NCBI GenBank assembly: GCA_009602725.1
Contig: WELB01000121.1
Span: 334,881-348,801 of the forward strand
DNA from: Spirogloea muscicola
Taxonomy: Eukaryota; Streptophyta; Zygnematophyceae; Spirogloeales; Spirogloeaceae
DNA: 13,921 nt
Reading direction: 5' to 3'
Part shown: positions 1-8,381 of the stretch, piece by piece
How the letters are laid out: every line of letters begins with the position of its first letter
Position numbering within the stretch: position 1 is the first letter of the stretch
The notes under the pieces: model-generated
What the model saw: only the letters and a program-made list of their open reading frames with translations
Databases searched by the model: none
What the model was told of the DNA's origin: nothing
Made by a program: the position numbers and the translations under genes

Positions 1-120
<120 letters not shown>

Positions 121-269
121 CGCCGCTTTTGCCGCGGCCGCCGCCGCCGCCGCCACCGCCGCCAGTCTGCAGCGGCAGTGGCCGGGCTTGCCTGCATAGC
201 CGGGCACGACGGCAATCAAGGCGCTCACGCCCCCCGAGGACGGCGGCGGGGCCCCGCCGCTGCCGCAGG

Positions 270-1090
270 CTGCACGCCCTCTTCGAGAGGAACCTGGAGG
301 GCGCGCTGGAGATCCTCGACTCCGGCGGTGTCCGCAAGGTGGTCGCCGAGCGCAGCGGCCGCTCGCACTTCCAGGTCCCTGCGGCTGCCCCGTGCCCCGT
401 GCCGCGCTCCCCTCCGGTGCTGTCTTCCGGCTGCCGGCCTCTTTAGTCTTTGGTAATGCGTCGTTGTATAGTGAAATATCAATTCCTGGAGTCAATAGCA
501 CACATAATATTGCATACCATAGCACACCTCAGCAAACAAATTTTGTTGGATAGATCATGGTAATTGAGGCTTCTTTGTCATTTGAGATCTGAGTTTTTCC
601 TCTCCGCGGTGGCAAGTTGGTGACGCTGCTAGTGGGCAGGCTTCCTCACGGCTGCTGGGCCTTGCTCCCGTGCGAGTTCATGGCAGGTCCAGGGGCAACA
701 CCCTCGCAAGAGAGGCAGCGGCAGCGGCTACGAAGGCAAGGAGGCGCCGGACCAGTACACGTGCTTCCCAGCGCACTACTGCTCCTGCGCTTCCTTCTTC
801 TACAATGTTGTCAACAAGGGCGCGCACTTGCACGTGAGCACGCTGCTAGACGAGCACTATCATCAACCGCGATACTGAACCAGCTCAAGATCTCACAGCA
901 TGAGCAACGATGGGCTGCATGCCGCCAGCTTTGCTGAGTGGCACCAGCGGACTGTTGATGCTGCTGGCGTGAATATTGCGACGCGCAGTGCAAGCACCAG
1001 CTGGCGGCACGACTGGCCCAGGCTTTGCAGTGCTGCAAGGAGGTTCGCGTCCCGGATGCGCTGCTAGCCAAGCTCCTCATCGAAGGCTGA
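270..1090 (+). CDS. ZSWIM7: SWIM zinc-finger protein, ZSWIM7/SWS1 family (5' partial, three exons seen)
   Basis: Visible exons are about 270-374, 687-833 and 989-1090, all joined in phase 0 (introns 375-686 gt..ag and 834-988 gt..ag). They give 116 residues before TGA 1088-1090. The last two exons build a SWIM motif, C-x-C-x15-C-x-H: CSC at 780-788 and CKH at 989-997. The intron splits it just before CKH. The motif is followed by a LAARLA helix and a short tail. The segments FERNLEGALEILDSGG, SGRSHFQ and YTCFPAHYCSC match the family in order. In other eukaryotes ZSWIM7/SWS1 pairs with a RAD51 paralogue (SWSAP1 or Rlp1) and promotes RAD51 filament assembly in homologous recombination. That role is inferred here. 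The human protein has about 140 residues, so some 20-40 N-terminal residues are missing. No in-frame ATG exists upstream. An acceptor-like CAG at 266-268 suggests the first visible exon begins at 269. Confidence 0.85.
375..686 (+). other. intron of the ZSWIM7-like gene (312 bp)
   Basis: The boundaries are CAG|gtccct and ttcatggcag|GTC. Exon phase is 0 on both sides, and the join restores the FQV segment seen in family members. AG dinucleotides later in the region (for example ending at 710) would also keep the frame, but they would drop the V that follows FQ in relatives. Nothing else was recognised in it. Confidence 0.7.
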
Positions 1091-2130
1091 GATGCTTTGG
1101 AATCTCCACAGCAACTCAAGATAAAGCTGAACTGAACCTCAACTTCTTGCAGAGTTCCCGATTGCAAACCTTGACCCCAGCTGCTAGAAGCAAATGTTTC
1201 ATTCTTTGGTTGTGTCTTAGTGCAACAAAGGGTGGCGCCATTGATTGCCATTGCGGCAAAGCGGTGGAGGGCCACCCACTGCTTGCTGCATCAGGCACCT
1301 GTCATCTGTACTGCCGCCAATGCGCTGGCTTTAGGAGGTTGTGGCCTGCAGTGTTCGGCATCACTGCTCGCTCAGTGGGGCATCCTGGCTTGCTTGTGAT
1401 TACACCTCAGCAGGCTGCGTCCTCTGTCCTTGCTTGACTAGCAAGTGTAGGTGAGCAGTTGCTGTTCGCTGAAGCTTGCGCTGCAGCTCCAAAGTCATGT
1501 ACTCGCCCGCCGTGCTGCGAACGACACCCGCAAGGAGCTGGCGGAGCTGAGGAGCTGATGCGATCACCAGCATCCATTGCAGCTTCAGCCCAAGCTTTAG
1601 GCGCTGACTAATAAGAACATCAGTTGGTGCTTTCCTCTGTTCCCAAGCGCTTGCTTTGCATCGCCGCGCTGGTCGTGCCCTTGCAGCAGCCTCTGGCTTG
1701 CGCAGCGGGGTTGCTCTTCCTCCCCTCAGCTCATCTGACTTCCTACTGCTGACACGGGGTTACTAAGAGCGCCCTGGCTGTCTAGCCTGTGGCTCCGTCA
1801 TGAACACCTGTATGCATCTGGCTGGCTTTCACAGCCGCTCTTTTAATATCAGCAGCCGCTTGAAAGCCCGCCATTGCCACAACACGAGCACCCCGCCGCC
1901 ACTCCGGGCTGCCGCAGCAAGCCATGGCGCTTGCCCGCAGCAGCCGGACGCCCGCCGCCAGGAGGCCGCGCCGCTGAGACTGCGGCCGCTGCCGGAGACC
2001 CCCCATCGACAGCTCCGTCGCCGTATTTGCCACGCCGCCATCGAGTCCAGCCTGCGGCGTGTGCAGCCGAGCCATCGGCATCGACGTCGAGGCTGGCCAC
2101 AAGCCGGCCGCCGCAGCGGCGACGGCGGCT
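1091..2130. other. intergenic region between the ZSWIM7-like gene and CAT; no gene recognised
   Basis: These 1,040 bases follow the ZSWIM7-like stop and precede the CAT start, so they should hold a 3' UTR, a promoter and a 5' leader. No TGTAA, the poly-A signal common in green algae, was found downstream of the stop. The right half (about 1890-2130) is very GC-rich and opens spurious proline, alanine and arginine-rich frames on both strands. One small stretch, 1491-1549, reads like an exon (see findings), but no gene can be assembled around it. No TATA box or tRNA was identified. Confidence 0.6.
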
Positions 2131-5100
2131 ATGGAGGTCGCCGTGCTGCCGGCGCCACCCCGGGTAGGAGGGTTCTGGGAGGCCGCCGGCCGCTCCAAGG
2201 CCGTCCCCAGCGCCACCGCGGGCGGCGACGACGGCTCTGCCTCCACCAAGCCGCAGCAGCGGCAACTCGGCGACGGCGAGGCCGTCGATGGCGGCTCCGA
2301 TGGCGGCGCGGCCTCACCGCACAAGGAGCTGAGTCGCAGCCTGGGGCCGGTGGACCTCGTGCTGCTGGGCATCGGCGCGTCCATTGGCGCGGGCATCTTC
2401 GTCGTCACCGGCGTGGCTGCAAGGCAGGCCGGCCCAGGTACCTCCATCCCCCTCCCTCATGCCCTAATATGCGGCTCTCGCGTAGCGTTCGCAGCGTTCA
2501 CAAGCTCTGGCTATTTGCAGCGTGGTGGGCGCGCTCTATGTCAGGCCTCCAGCTTCCATAGCGGCGCTCCCAAACCCTAAACCCTAAATCCCAAGTAGCT
2601 TGTCGGATGTGTATGTGCTCACCCGTGGGTGCTAACGTCACACTGTTACTTTAGCCACCTTAGCTCAGGGCTTCGTTTCTTGTAGCCCCCATAATTGCAC
2701 TAAGTTCTGCCAGAACAGTGTATCGGCTTGAATTGGCCACACTTTCGCTTCATGAGCACCGCGCGCCTTCTCTCCTTAGTGCCCTTTCGCTCAAGTTCTA
2801 GCGAAGCCCTAGTCTTCTGTGCTCGATTCAGCGGTCATAGCAAGCTCAGGGGCTGTGGCACCGCCAGCAAATTGTTGGCCACGAGCCCCTCGACAGTGCT
2901 CGCCTGTGGCGCGCGTCAACTTGCAGTCTACACTGCGATCAGAGATTCAGCACTACAACATGCACTCCGTGGCGGTCTTAGCTACCTTCTCGGCTGCTGT
3001 GGAGCTTGGACCTTGCTCAGCTCTTCAATGCCTCCTTACCACCCTGCACAACAGTGTCTAGGGTTCAGGGGTTTACCCTTAGACCCCTACCTTTACCTTT
3101 ACCTTTACCTTTACCTTTACCTTTACCCTTAAATCTCAAACCCTAAACCCTTAAACCCTAGACAAGGATTCAAGGGTGCAAGGGTGAGGATGTGGTGCTC
3201 TAGCGCGTCAGTCTTCTGAAGGAGGCCGCCGGACTGTTTGTGGCCAGCGGTGGCCCTGAGCTTCGCGCTCGCGGGGCTGGCGTGCGTCATCGACGCGCTC
3301 TGTTACGCGGAGCTGGCCAGCCGCTTCCCCGCCGTTGTTGGTGGCGCTTACCTGTACACTTATGCAACCTTTGGGTGAGTGCATGTCAAAGGAGGCCTGC
3401 ACCTTATTCCAACCCCTGACGCAAAGTGCTTAATACTCCAAATTCTTAACCCTTGATTTAAAACATTAGGCTCTTGCATACACACTATCTCTCTAGAGCT
3501 TCTGGTATCATCGTCACCTTGTGCAGGCTGCTGCTTAGAACTTATAGAAGTTGCAAGGTCCATACCTTGAGCGCCTTGAAGGTGTGAGAGTACAGGCTGA
3601 TACTGCTGCGCATGCATGCAGGGAGCTTGCAGCCTTCCTGGTCTTTTGCAATCTCATGTTTGATTATCACATTGGCGCTGCCTCAATTGCTCGCAGCCTC
3701 GCAAGGTCGGTCATACAAATCAGGACTCTATGCATAACTTATAGCTGATGGGCAGCAGTTCATTAGATCTTCCGTTTTTTGTTGGGGACAAGCATTGCTG
3801 GGGACAGCATTATATACTGAGTGAAGCCTGTTGCTTGACATTATCGTGCCATCGAATGTACAACCATGGATGTTGTAATTCAAGCATGACCATAAGCCCC
3901 TATGCGCTCTCTATACTCTGCTTGTTGTATGTGCAGCTACCTGGCATCCCTGCTCCTTGAGGTACTCCCAGGGGCCATTGCCTGGCTTCCAGCGTGGCTC
4001 TCCCCGAGCGGCATGCCGCTGCTGTCGGGGCTGCTCTCTATCAACGCTTTGGCGCCCCTCATATTGGCTGGACTCACTTTAATCTTATGCCATGGCGTGC
4101 GGGAGTCGGCAACACTGAATACATACATGACGTCTCTCAAGGTATACTGCCGTACTTTGCTGTACCTCAGTGTAGCATCTTCGATTCTGTTTGAAGCCAG
4201 GTCACTAAAAATCAGAGTCAGGGTTAAGGGTTATTTCAATATACACTGTTACTGGGTTCGATTTGGAGTCGCAGGTTATGTCTTCCAAATCGATAAGAGG
4301 TCTGCTGGTCCTTGACGTGCTGCATCTCACGAGCCTGTGCGAAGTTCTTTCAAAGAGTCAGCACCTCTAGATACACCGCTCCCAGCTAGTATTCTGGCAG
4401 TGGCCACAGTGACTACTTATCAGGTGCCACAGTGACGAGGGTGTATCAGGCGGCTTGTCACAGCTATGCTTTATCCGCTTATTAACACCCTCCACATGTA
4501 CCCTACACATGAAAGACTATGGCCACACATGTAGCCATTGGCCACCTCCTCTGTGTATCTTGATCCATGGGGCCTCACTTCATACATTTGTTCTTGCAGC
4601 CAAACTAAGGCACTACAGTCTCGTAGCCAATGTTAGGCTCTACAATCTCCGTGCTTGCATGTGCCGTGCTTCTTGCTCACAACCCTCCCTGTGGCAGGTG
4701 GTCATTGTCCTTCTCGTGATTGCCATAGGTTCCACCAGGGTGAGTCCTGCCAACTGGCACCCGTTTGCACCCCATGGAGCAGGCCTGGTCGTCTCTGCAG
4801 CGAGCACCGTGTACTTTGCCTACGTGGGTTTTGACGCAGTTGCAAACACTGCCGAAGAGAGCAGTAACCCACAGGCATGTATTCCAGCAAGCTGCAATTT
4901 GAGTTCACCTGCAATGGTCCCTTCCTCAGTATCTGGCCTCAGTACATGCCCCACTTCAACACTCTCTTGCACTGTACCACTGATTGTTATCAGAGTACTT
5001 ACGTGCCATGTACCTGTGTGCCTGTGAAGATCTGATTTCCTGTGTCGAAGTAAAGCCTGAGTGAGGATGGCATGTTGCTCTTGCTTATGCTTGCAGAGGG

Positions 5101-6783
5101 ACCTGCCTATTGGAATAATGGTCTCGCTCGCAGTCTGCACAATTCTCTACGTTGCTGTGTCCCTGGTCATCACTGGGATGGTGCCTTTTGACGAGATCGA
5201 TCCGTCCTCCCCACTGGCTGATGCCTTTGTCCGCAACAAGATGCCCTTTGTTGAGGGTATCATCAATGTCGGAGCTGTCGTCGGGCTTACTACCACGTTA
5301 CTTGTTGGGCTGTACGTCCAGGTGCGGCCTGCTTGAGCAAGTACTTAGGGGCCAATGACCTGGTTACTCTATTTGCTCACAGGACCGACATAATTAGTGT
5401 GTGCACGTTAGTCCTAGGCGCTGTCTGCTGCTCTCGCAACTACCATATTTTGTGCAGCTAATGACACCTGCTTCAAGTCTATGTTGCAGTCAAGGCTTTA
5501 TCTTGGTGTGGGAAGGGATGGTCTCCTCCCGGACTGCCTTTCGGTCGTGCACCCGGTGCTGCACACGCCAGTCCGAGCTCAAGTCTGGGTGGGCGCTATT
5601 GCTCTCATTCTAGCTGCGCTCTTCAATGTTGCCCGCCTTTCGCACATCCTCTCTGTTGGTGTGCTGGTGAGCTCACGCTTGACCCATCATCAGGATTGTG
5701 CCTGTAGACTGCCTGCAATCCTACTGTCTTTGCGAAGAAGCCTTGAGACTAGAACATCAGATACTACTGCATATAGAGTATCTGATGTTCACTAAGAGCA
5801 CCTGTCTGCTTGCCTTTCCACCAGGTTAGCTACTCGATTGTGTGTGCGTGCGTTATCGTGCTCAGGGTTGACGAGTCATACGCAGTCGCCCAAGGGGCCG
5901 TCTGGGGAGGCCTGGCACGCAAGCAGGAGGCCATTGCTTGTATTGGCGCATCCGCACTCCTGGCCTTCGGTGCCGGCCTTCTCATTCGCTGGAATTTGCC
6001 CGCTTGGTTGCTTGCACCTTTTGTCCTCGCTGGAGGGCTTGCTGTAGTCTCCCTCCTCACCCGCCAGGTTTGGCACAAATCAGCTCTACTTCTGTATTGC
6101 TTAGGGCTTAATATGACTATAACTATCTGTGCCTGCTTGCTGGGGCTTTCTCATGTTCTCCATAAGCACTTAAAGCTCTAGCTCTGTGCGTAAGAACCAA
6201 AAGATTGGCTCTCCTCCGTCCAGGCCAACCAGTTGGGCACGACGGAGATAGTTTTTTTGCTTCACAAGGCCTGCCTTTGCTTGTGCTCTTGCAGGCATAT
6301 CTGAAGGCCCACAACTTTGCGTGCCCTTTGGTTCCAGCTCTCCCTCTTGGCGGAATCGTGTTCAATATCTATCTTCTGGCACAGGTTGCAATCGCACTCT
6401 CGATTATGCACAATAAGTGTGTAACGTTTCTGACACGTCTCTACGTCTGCGATGGGTCCTTGATCCTGTTGATGCTGTTGGCTTGACGTCAGCAAGACAC
6501 AGAAACTAGTCACTGCTTCAGTATTGGAACTGGTTTCACTGAGAGGCAAGCAGAATTGTTGTTTCTGGAGACCAATAGGTGTTGCTTGACTGCAAGAGAT
6601 ACTCTGATCCACAACCATCTCATATCTTGTGCGCTTTGTTCTGCACTTGTCATGCAGATGCAATACGAAGCTTGGATAAGGCTGGGAGCCATTACGTTGC
6701 TCGCTGTTGTAGCATACATACTATATGGTAGACATCACAGTCGAGCTGACTATGAGCAGGCACCCTTGGCAGATCTGCAGTAG
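2131..6783 (+). CDS. CAT: cationic amino-acid transporter, CAT / SLC7 (APC superfamily), ten exons
   Basis: Exons: 2131-2437, 3248-3374, 3622-3705, 3937-4141, 4698-4874, 5097-5321, 5490-5666, 5825-6067, 6295-6384, 6658-6783. Joined length is 1,761 bases, or 586 residues plus TAG, normal for plant CATs. Residues 1-70 form a hydrophilic cytosolic tail. Transmembrane helix 1 carries the substrate-gate motif LGIGASIGAGIF (79-90). Later landmarks are DALCYAELASRFP, GGAYLYTYATFGELAAF, FAYVGFDAVANTAEESSNPQRDLP, GRDGLLP and CPLVPALPLGGIVFNIYL. About 14 membrane helices are expected in the family. It should carry arginine, lysine or other amino acids across the plasma or vacuolar membrane by proton coupling; substrate and membrane cannot be told from sequence. 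Similarity looks closest to the plant CAT1/CAT5 group. ATG 2131 was chosen because the frame upstream has no other ATG (2059 is GTG); an extra 5' exon is possible. Introns 2-4 and 6-9 and intron 1 are GT-AG; intron 5 is GC-AG. Confidence 0.95.
2572..2592 (+). repeat. interstitial telomeric repeat, about three CCCTAAA units
   Basis: Two exact AAACCCT units and one degenerate AAATCCC unit are seen in CAT intron 1. CCCTAAA is the C-strand of the Arabidopsis-type telomere used by land plants and many green algae. The array is too short to be a functional telomere. Confidence 0.85.
3058..3161 (+). repeat. degenerate interstitial telomeric array with (CTTTAC)6 core
   Basis: The block opens with G-strand-like CTAGGGTTCAGGGGTTTA, switches to C-strand-like CCCTTAGACCCC, runs through six perfect CTTTAC hexamers (3091-3126), and ends with CCCTAAA-type units including AAACCCTAAACCC and TTAAACCCTAG. 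The strand change within about 20 bases looks like a head-to-head junction. It lies in CAT intron 1, about 90 bp before exon 2. Confidence 0.85.
4142..4697 (+). other. CAT intron 4 (556 bp, phase 0)
   Basis: The boundaries are CTCAAG|gtatac and gtggcag|GTGGTC. The joined protein reads TSLK-VVIVLLVIA, as expected for the family. The 10-mer CCACAGTGAC occurs twice about 27 bp apart near 4404-4436. No RNA gene, element copy or ORF of interest was recognised. Confidence 0.85.
4875..5096 (+). other. CAT intron 5, a GC-AG intron
   Basis: The exon ends CCACAG and the intron begins gcatgt; the acceptor is ttgcag|AGGGAC. This join gives NPQ-RDLP, a strongly conserved stretch in CAT/APC transporters, in phase 0. 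The nearest GT, at 4864-4865, would cut off AACCCACAG and break the frame with exon 6. GC donors are a known minor class, usually with a good CAG before the cut, as here. Confidence 0.85.
5752..5790 (+). repeat. perfect 14-bp inverted repeat in CAT intron 7
   Basis: Left arm 5752-5765 (GAACATCAGATACT) and right arm 5777-5790 (AGTATCTGATGTTC) are exact reverse complements, separated by an 11-base loop. In the pre-mRNA this would fold as a strong hairpin about 34 bases before the exon 8 acceptor. The bases just outside the arms do not pair, so the stem is exactly 14 bp. No target-site duplication was seen. Confidence 0.9.
6214..6247 (+). repeat. imperfect inverted repeat in CAT intron 8
   Basis: Arms 6214-6229 and 6232-6247 pair at 13 of 16 positions: CTCCGTC with GACGGAG at the base, and GGCCAAC with GTTGGGC (one mismatch) at the tip, around a 2-base gap. 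The real loop would be a few bases wider. It could fold in the pre-mRNA. Function unknown. Confidence 0.6.
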
Positions 6784-6927
6784 AATGGATGTCGGCCAAC
6801 CAAGGCATAGCTTTTGCTGATACTCTGGGCTTCCGCTCTCTTCCTCTTGACCAGTTTATCAGCCTAGATATCACTATGACCAAGTTTTGCGTGGGCCCCC
6901 GTCCGGCGTTGTGTCTTCGCGCTTTCC

Positions 6928-7000
6928 GGCCCCTTCGAACGTTTGTCCATTCGCTTCGGGCTGGCTTTTCAAGCCCTCGTCCCCCTTTGGAGGCTGGAGC
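6928..7000 (+). repeat. hairpin element copy, + orientation
   Basis: It begins GGCCCCTTCGAAC and continues through TTCGGGCTGGC. The hairpin is GGGCT (6958-6962) with AGCCC (6972-6976). After it comes a CCCTCGTCCCCCTTTGG segment matching the CCCTTGCCCCCATTGG of other copies. The stem has kept pairing although it is one base pair shorter than in the 8771 copy. Confidence 0.75.
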
Positions 7001-7029
7001 TGCCACCTCCTAGTGGCGGTTGCGTACTG

Positions 7030-7165
7030 GAGAGTACTAGGTGACCATCCTGCGTTGTACTTGCTTAGATTTGTGGTTCAACGCTCTTCACCGGCCCTTT
7101 CGGACCTTGTCACGTCAATATTGTTCGTGCCAGCATTTCATAGTCCTCGCCCCCTGTTGATGAGC
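7030..7165 (+). repeat. diverged, longer copy of the 8694-8850 repeat
   Basis: It starts GTACTAGGTGACCATCCTGC, resembling ACTAAGTGGTCCATCCTCCC at 8697. It continues with GGCCCTTTCGGACCTTGTCA, resembling GGCCCCTTCGAACCTTGTCA at 8771, and ends in a CCTCGCCCCCTGTTGATGAG segment in place of the usual CCCCCATTGGGAGAG. The same order of blocks at similar spacing argues that the repeat unit is longer than the hairpin alone. The hairpin itself is degraded here. Confidence 0.5.
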
Positions 7166-7227
7166 TCACTTCTCCGGACAGGCCCATTGCCCGCCCTCTC
7201 AGTTTCGCCGCTCTGTCCCCCGTTTTG

Positions 7228-7300
7228 AGAGAAGTAAGCCCATCCAAAGAGGGCGAGGGCTGAGCAAAGCCAGCCCACGAATAACGAAGAAGGTCAGAAG
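7228..7300 (-). repeat. hairpin element copy, - orientation
   Basis: Read on the + strand it runs GAGGGCGAGGGCTGAGCAAA then GCCAGCCC. The stem is GGGCTG (7257-7262) with CAGCCC (7271-7276). It is followed by AACGAAGAAGGTC, which corresponds to the GAATTGACAAGGTTC of reverse-complemented + copies. Confidence 0.75.
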
Positions 7301-7364
7301 GAAGAGGGGCTGTGGCTTCTGAGCTGCCATCACCAGGAGTGTGCAGGCAAGAGAAAGGCTTTTG

Positions 7365-7415
7365 AAGGGCAATTAGCTGTGAAAGGCCAGCCCCATAAAG
7401 GATGGACAAGGTCCG
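7365..7415 (-). repeat. hairpin element copy, - orientation (short)
   Basis: The block AGCTGTGAAAGGCCAGCCCC followed by GGATGGACAAGGTCCG matches the reverse-complement consensus (GGCTGTGAGAAGCCAGCCC, then AATTGACAAGGTTCG). The left flank of the element is weak or missing. Confidence 0.6.
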
Positions 7416-7644
7416 CACAGGGGGAAATTGAATGGGGCCCGTCTCACGATAGTCGAGCAAGCGCATGCATGGCACAAAAGGGAATGCGCGTAGTACTCAT
7501 GAAAACACACGGTGGCCGAACCATACACTGTTCTTGCGAAAGGCAAGGAAGTGCAAGGAGTGGGCTACAGAGAGTAGAGAGAGGGAGAACGTCCTTTTAA
7601 AGGGGGCAGTGGCCGTGCAGAAGCAGCTTTTCCAGAAGGCAGCG

Positions 7645-7695
7645 AGAGTGGGCAACGGCTGTCAGAGGCAAGCCCGGAAAGAATGGGCTCAAGCT
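7645..7695 (-). repeat. hairpin element copy, - orientation (degraded)
   Basis: GAGTGGGCAACGGCTGTCAG followed by AGGCAAGCCCGGAAAGAATG resembles the reverse-complement consensus, but the stem has decayed and the downstream GACAAGGTTC block is not clear. This is the weakest copy listed. Confidence 0.45.
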
Positions 7696-7944
7696 TCAGG
7701 CAGTACAGAATGCAGGGAAGCGAAAAGTTGCATGCAGTTGACAAGGGCTAGAAAGCCTGCAGCATTCAGACCTGATTAATGGACGAGACAGCTCACATCT
7801 GCCTGCTCTTCCCACTCCTTGCTGCCTTTTGGGCACCGTCGTCGTACAAGTGGGTGCAGAAGGTCAAGAGCCCAAGAGCAGGAAAGCTCTTCCTTGGTTG
7901 AGCTCTTTCTTTTGGAAGAGCGTACATTCTTAAGAGCTGACATT

Positions 7945-8035
7945 CCTTGTACATTCCTTTGGGCTGGCCTCTCGAGGGCTGTTCACAGCCCTTGCCCCCT
8001 CTAGGAGAGCGACTTCCTTTAGGAGAGCCACTTCC
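7945..8035 (+). repeat. hairpin element copy, + orientation
   Basis: CCTTTGGGCTGGCCTCTCGA is followed by a hairpin GGGCTG (7976-7981), TTCA, CAGCCC (7986-7991), then CTTGCCCCCTCTAGGAGAGC and a second AGGAGAGCCACTTCCTCC. The GAGAGC-ACTTCCT tail is present twice in tandem. Confidence 0.75.
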
Positions 8036-8122
8036 TCCTTTAAAGCCACTGCCTTCTCTGCATGTGGGAGGGCTGTCCGTAAGAAAAGAATTGGCACTCC
8101 CAATGGGGGCAAGGGCTGTGAA
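7982..8122. repeat. 18-bp perfect inverted repeat from opposed element copies
   Basis: TTCACAGCCCTTGCCCCC at 7982-7999 is the exact reverse complement of 8105-8122. The + copy ending near 8035 and the - copy beginning near 8088 face each other, so transcripts across this interval could fold into a long imperfect duplex. Confidence 0.9.
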
Positions 8123-8212
8123 AAGGAAGGGCTCGCCCATTGAGGATCAAAAAAAACAATTTGAGGATAGGGGCTGGAAAAGCCAGCCCGAAAACAAATT
8201 GACAAAGGTCCG
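8088..8212 (-). repeat. hairpin element copies, - orientation
   Basis: The block opens with CACTCCCAATGGGGGCAAGG GCTGTGAA, the reverse complement of the element's CCCTTGCCCCCATTGGGAG tail. A second part has a perfect stem, GGGCTGG (8171-8177) with CCAGCCC (8183-8189) around a 5-base loop, then GAAAACAAATTGACAAAGGT CCG. Probably one and a half units joined. Confidence 0.75.
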
Positions 8213-8254
8213 TAAGGGAAAAGTTCGGACTTAGGCTCTGGATTGAAAAGAAGA

Positions 8255-8350
8255 AATTGCTCGCCCATAGAAAAGGGAAGAGAAGAGGGGCCATAGAAAA
8301 CGAGGGGCTAGCAAAGCCAGCCCAGAAAAGAATGGACAATATCCAGAGGC
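8255..8350 (-). repeat. hairpin element copy, - orientation
   Basis: GAGGGGCTAGCAAAGCCAGC CC holds the stem GGGCT (8305-8309) with AGCCC (8319-8323). It is followed by AGAAAAGAATGGACAATATC C, corresponding to GAAAAGAATTGACAAGGTTC in reverse-complemented + copies. Confidence 0.7.
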
Positions 8351-8381
8351 CACAAGAAAGGTGCCGAAAAGGAAAGAATAA

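Larger units (their letters stand above)
2438..3247 (+). other. CAT intron 1 (810 bp, phase 1)
   Basis: The boundaries are CCAG|gtacct and ggccag|CGGTGG. Joining them restores the conserved run GP-A-V-ALSF across the junction, which fixes both sites. It is the longest intron in the window and the only one with telomere-like repeats, near its left end (2572-2592) and its right end (3058-3161). The roughly 465 bases between the two arrays have no recognised coding content. Confidence 0.9.

Noticed and set aside
976-1437. Frame with a Cys/His cluster (CHCGKAVEGH ... CHLYCRQC) downstream of the ZSWIM7-like stop
   Set aside because: It starts inside the last ZSWIM7-like exon in another frame, has no ATG context of note, and the Cys spacing fits no zinc-binding family I know. 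It is probably 3' UTR or intergenic sequence.
2059-2130. Upstream start for CAT giving 24 more residues
   Set aside because: The codon at 2059 is GTG, unlikely as a nuclear start; ATG 2131 is the first in-frame ATG.
1782-2447. Long - strand frame (about 220 codons) and other Ala/Pro/Arg-rich frames across the CAT first exon
   Set aside because: They are by-products of the GC-rich coding strand of CAT exon 1 and its leader; compositions are low-complexity and match no family.
4253-4275. GGGTTCGATTTGGAG as a tRNA T-arm (B box)
   Set aside because: No matching A box, acceptor stem or anticodon arm at the right distance; it lies inside CAT intron 4.
5458-5489. Earlier acceptor sites (after 5457 or 5477) for CAT exon 7
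   Set aside because: 5458 is out of phase. 5478 is in phase but adds four residues not present in homologues; 5490 gives the family-like run TTLLVGLYVQ-SRLYLGVGRD.
7110-7475. Open frames of 60-150 codons on both strands through 6890-8450
   Set aside because: They track the repeat copies, change character from copy to copy, and show no conserved protein motif.
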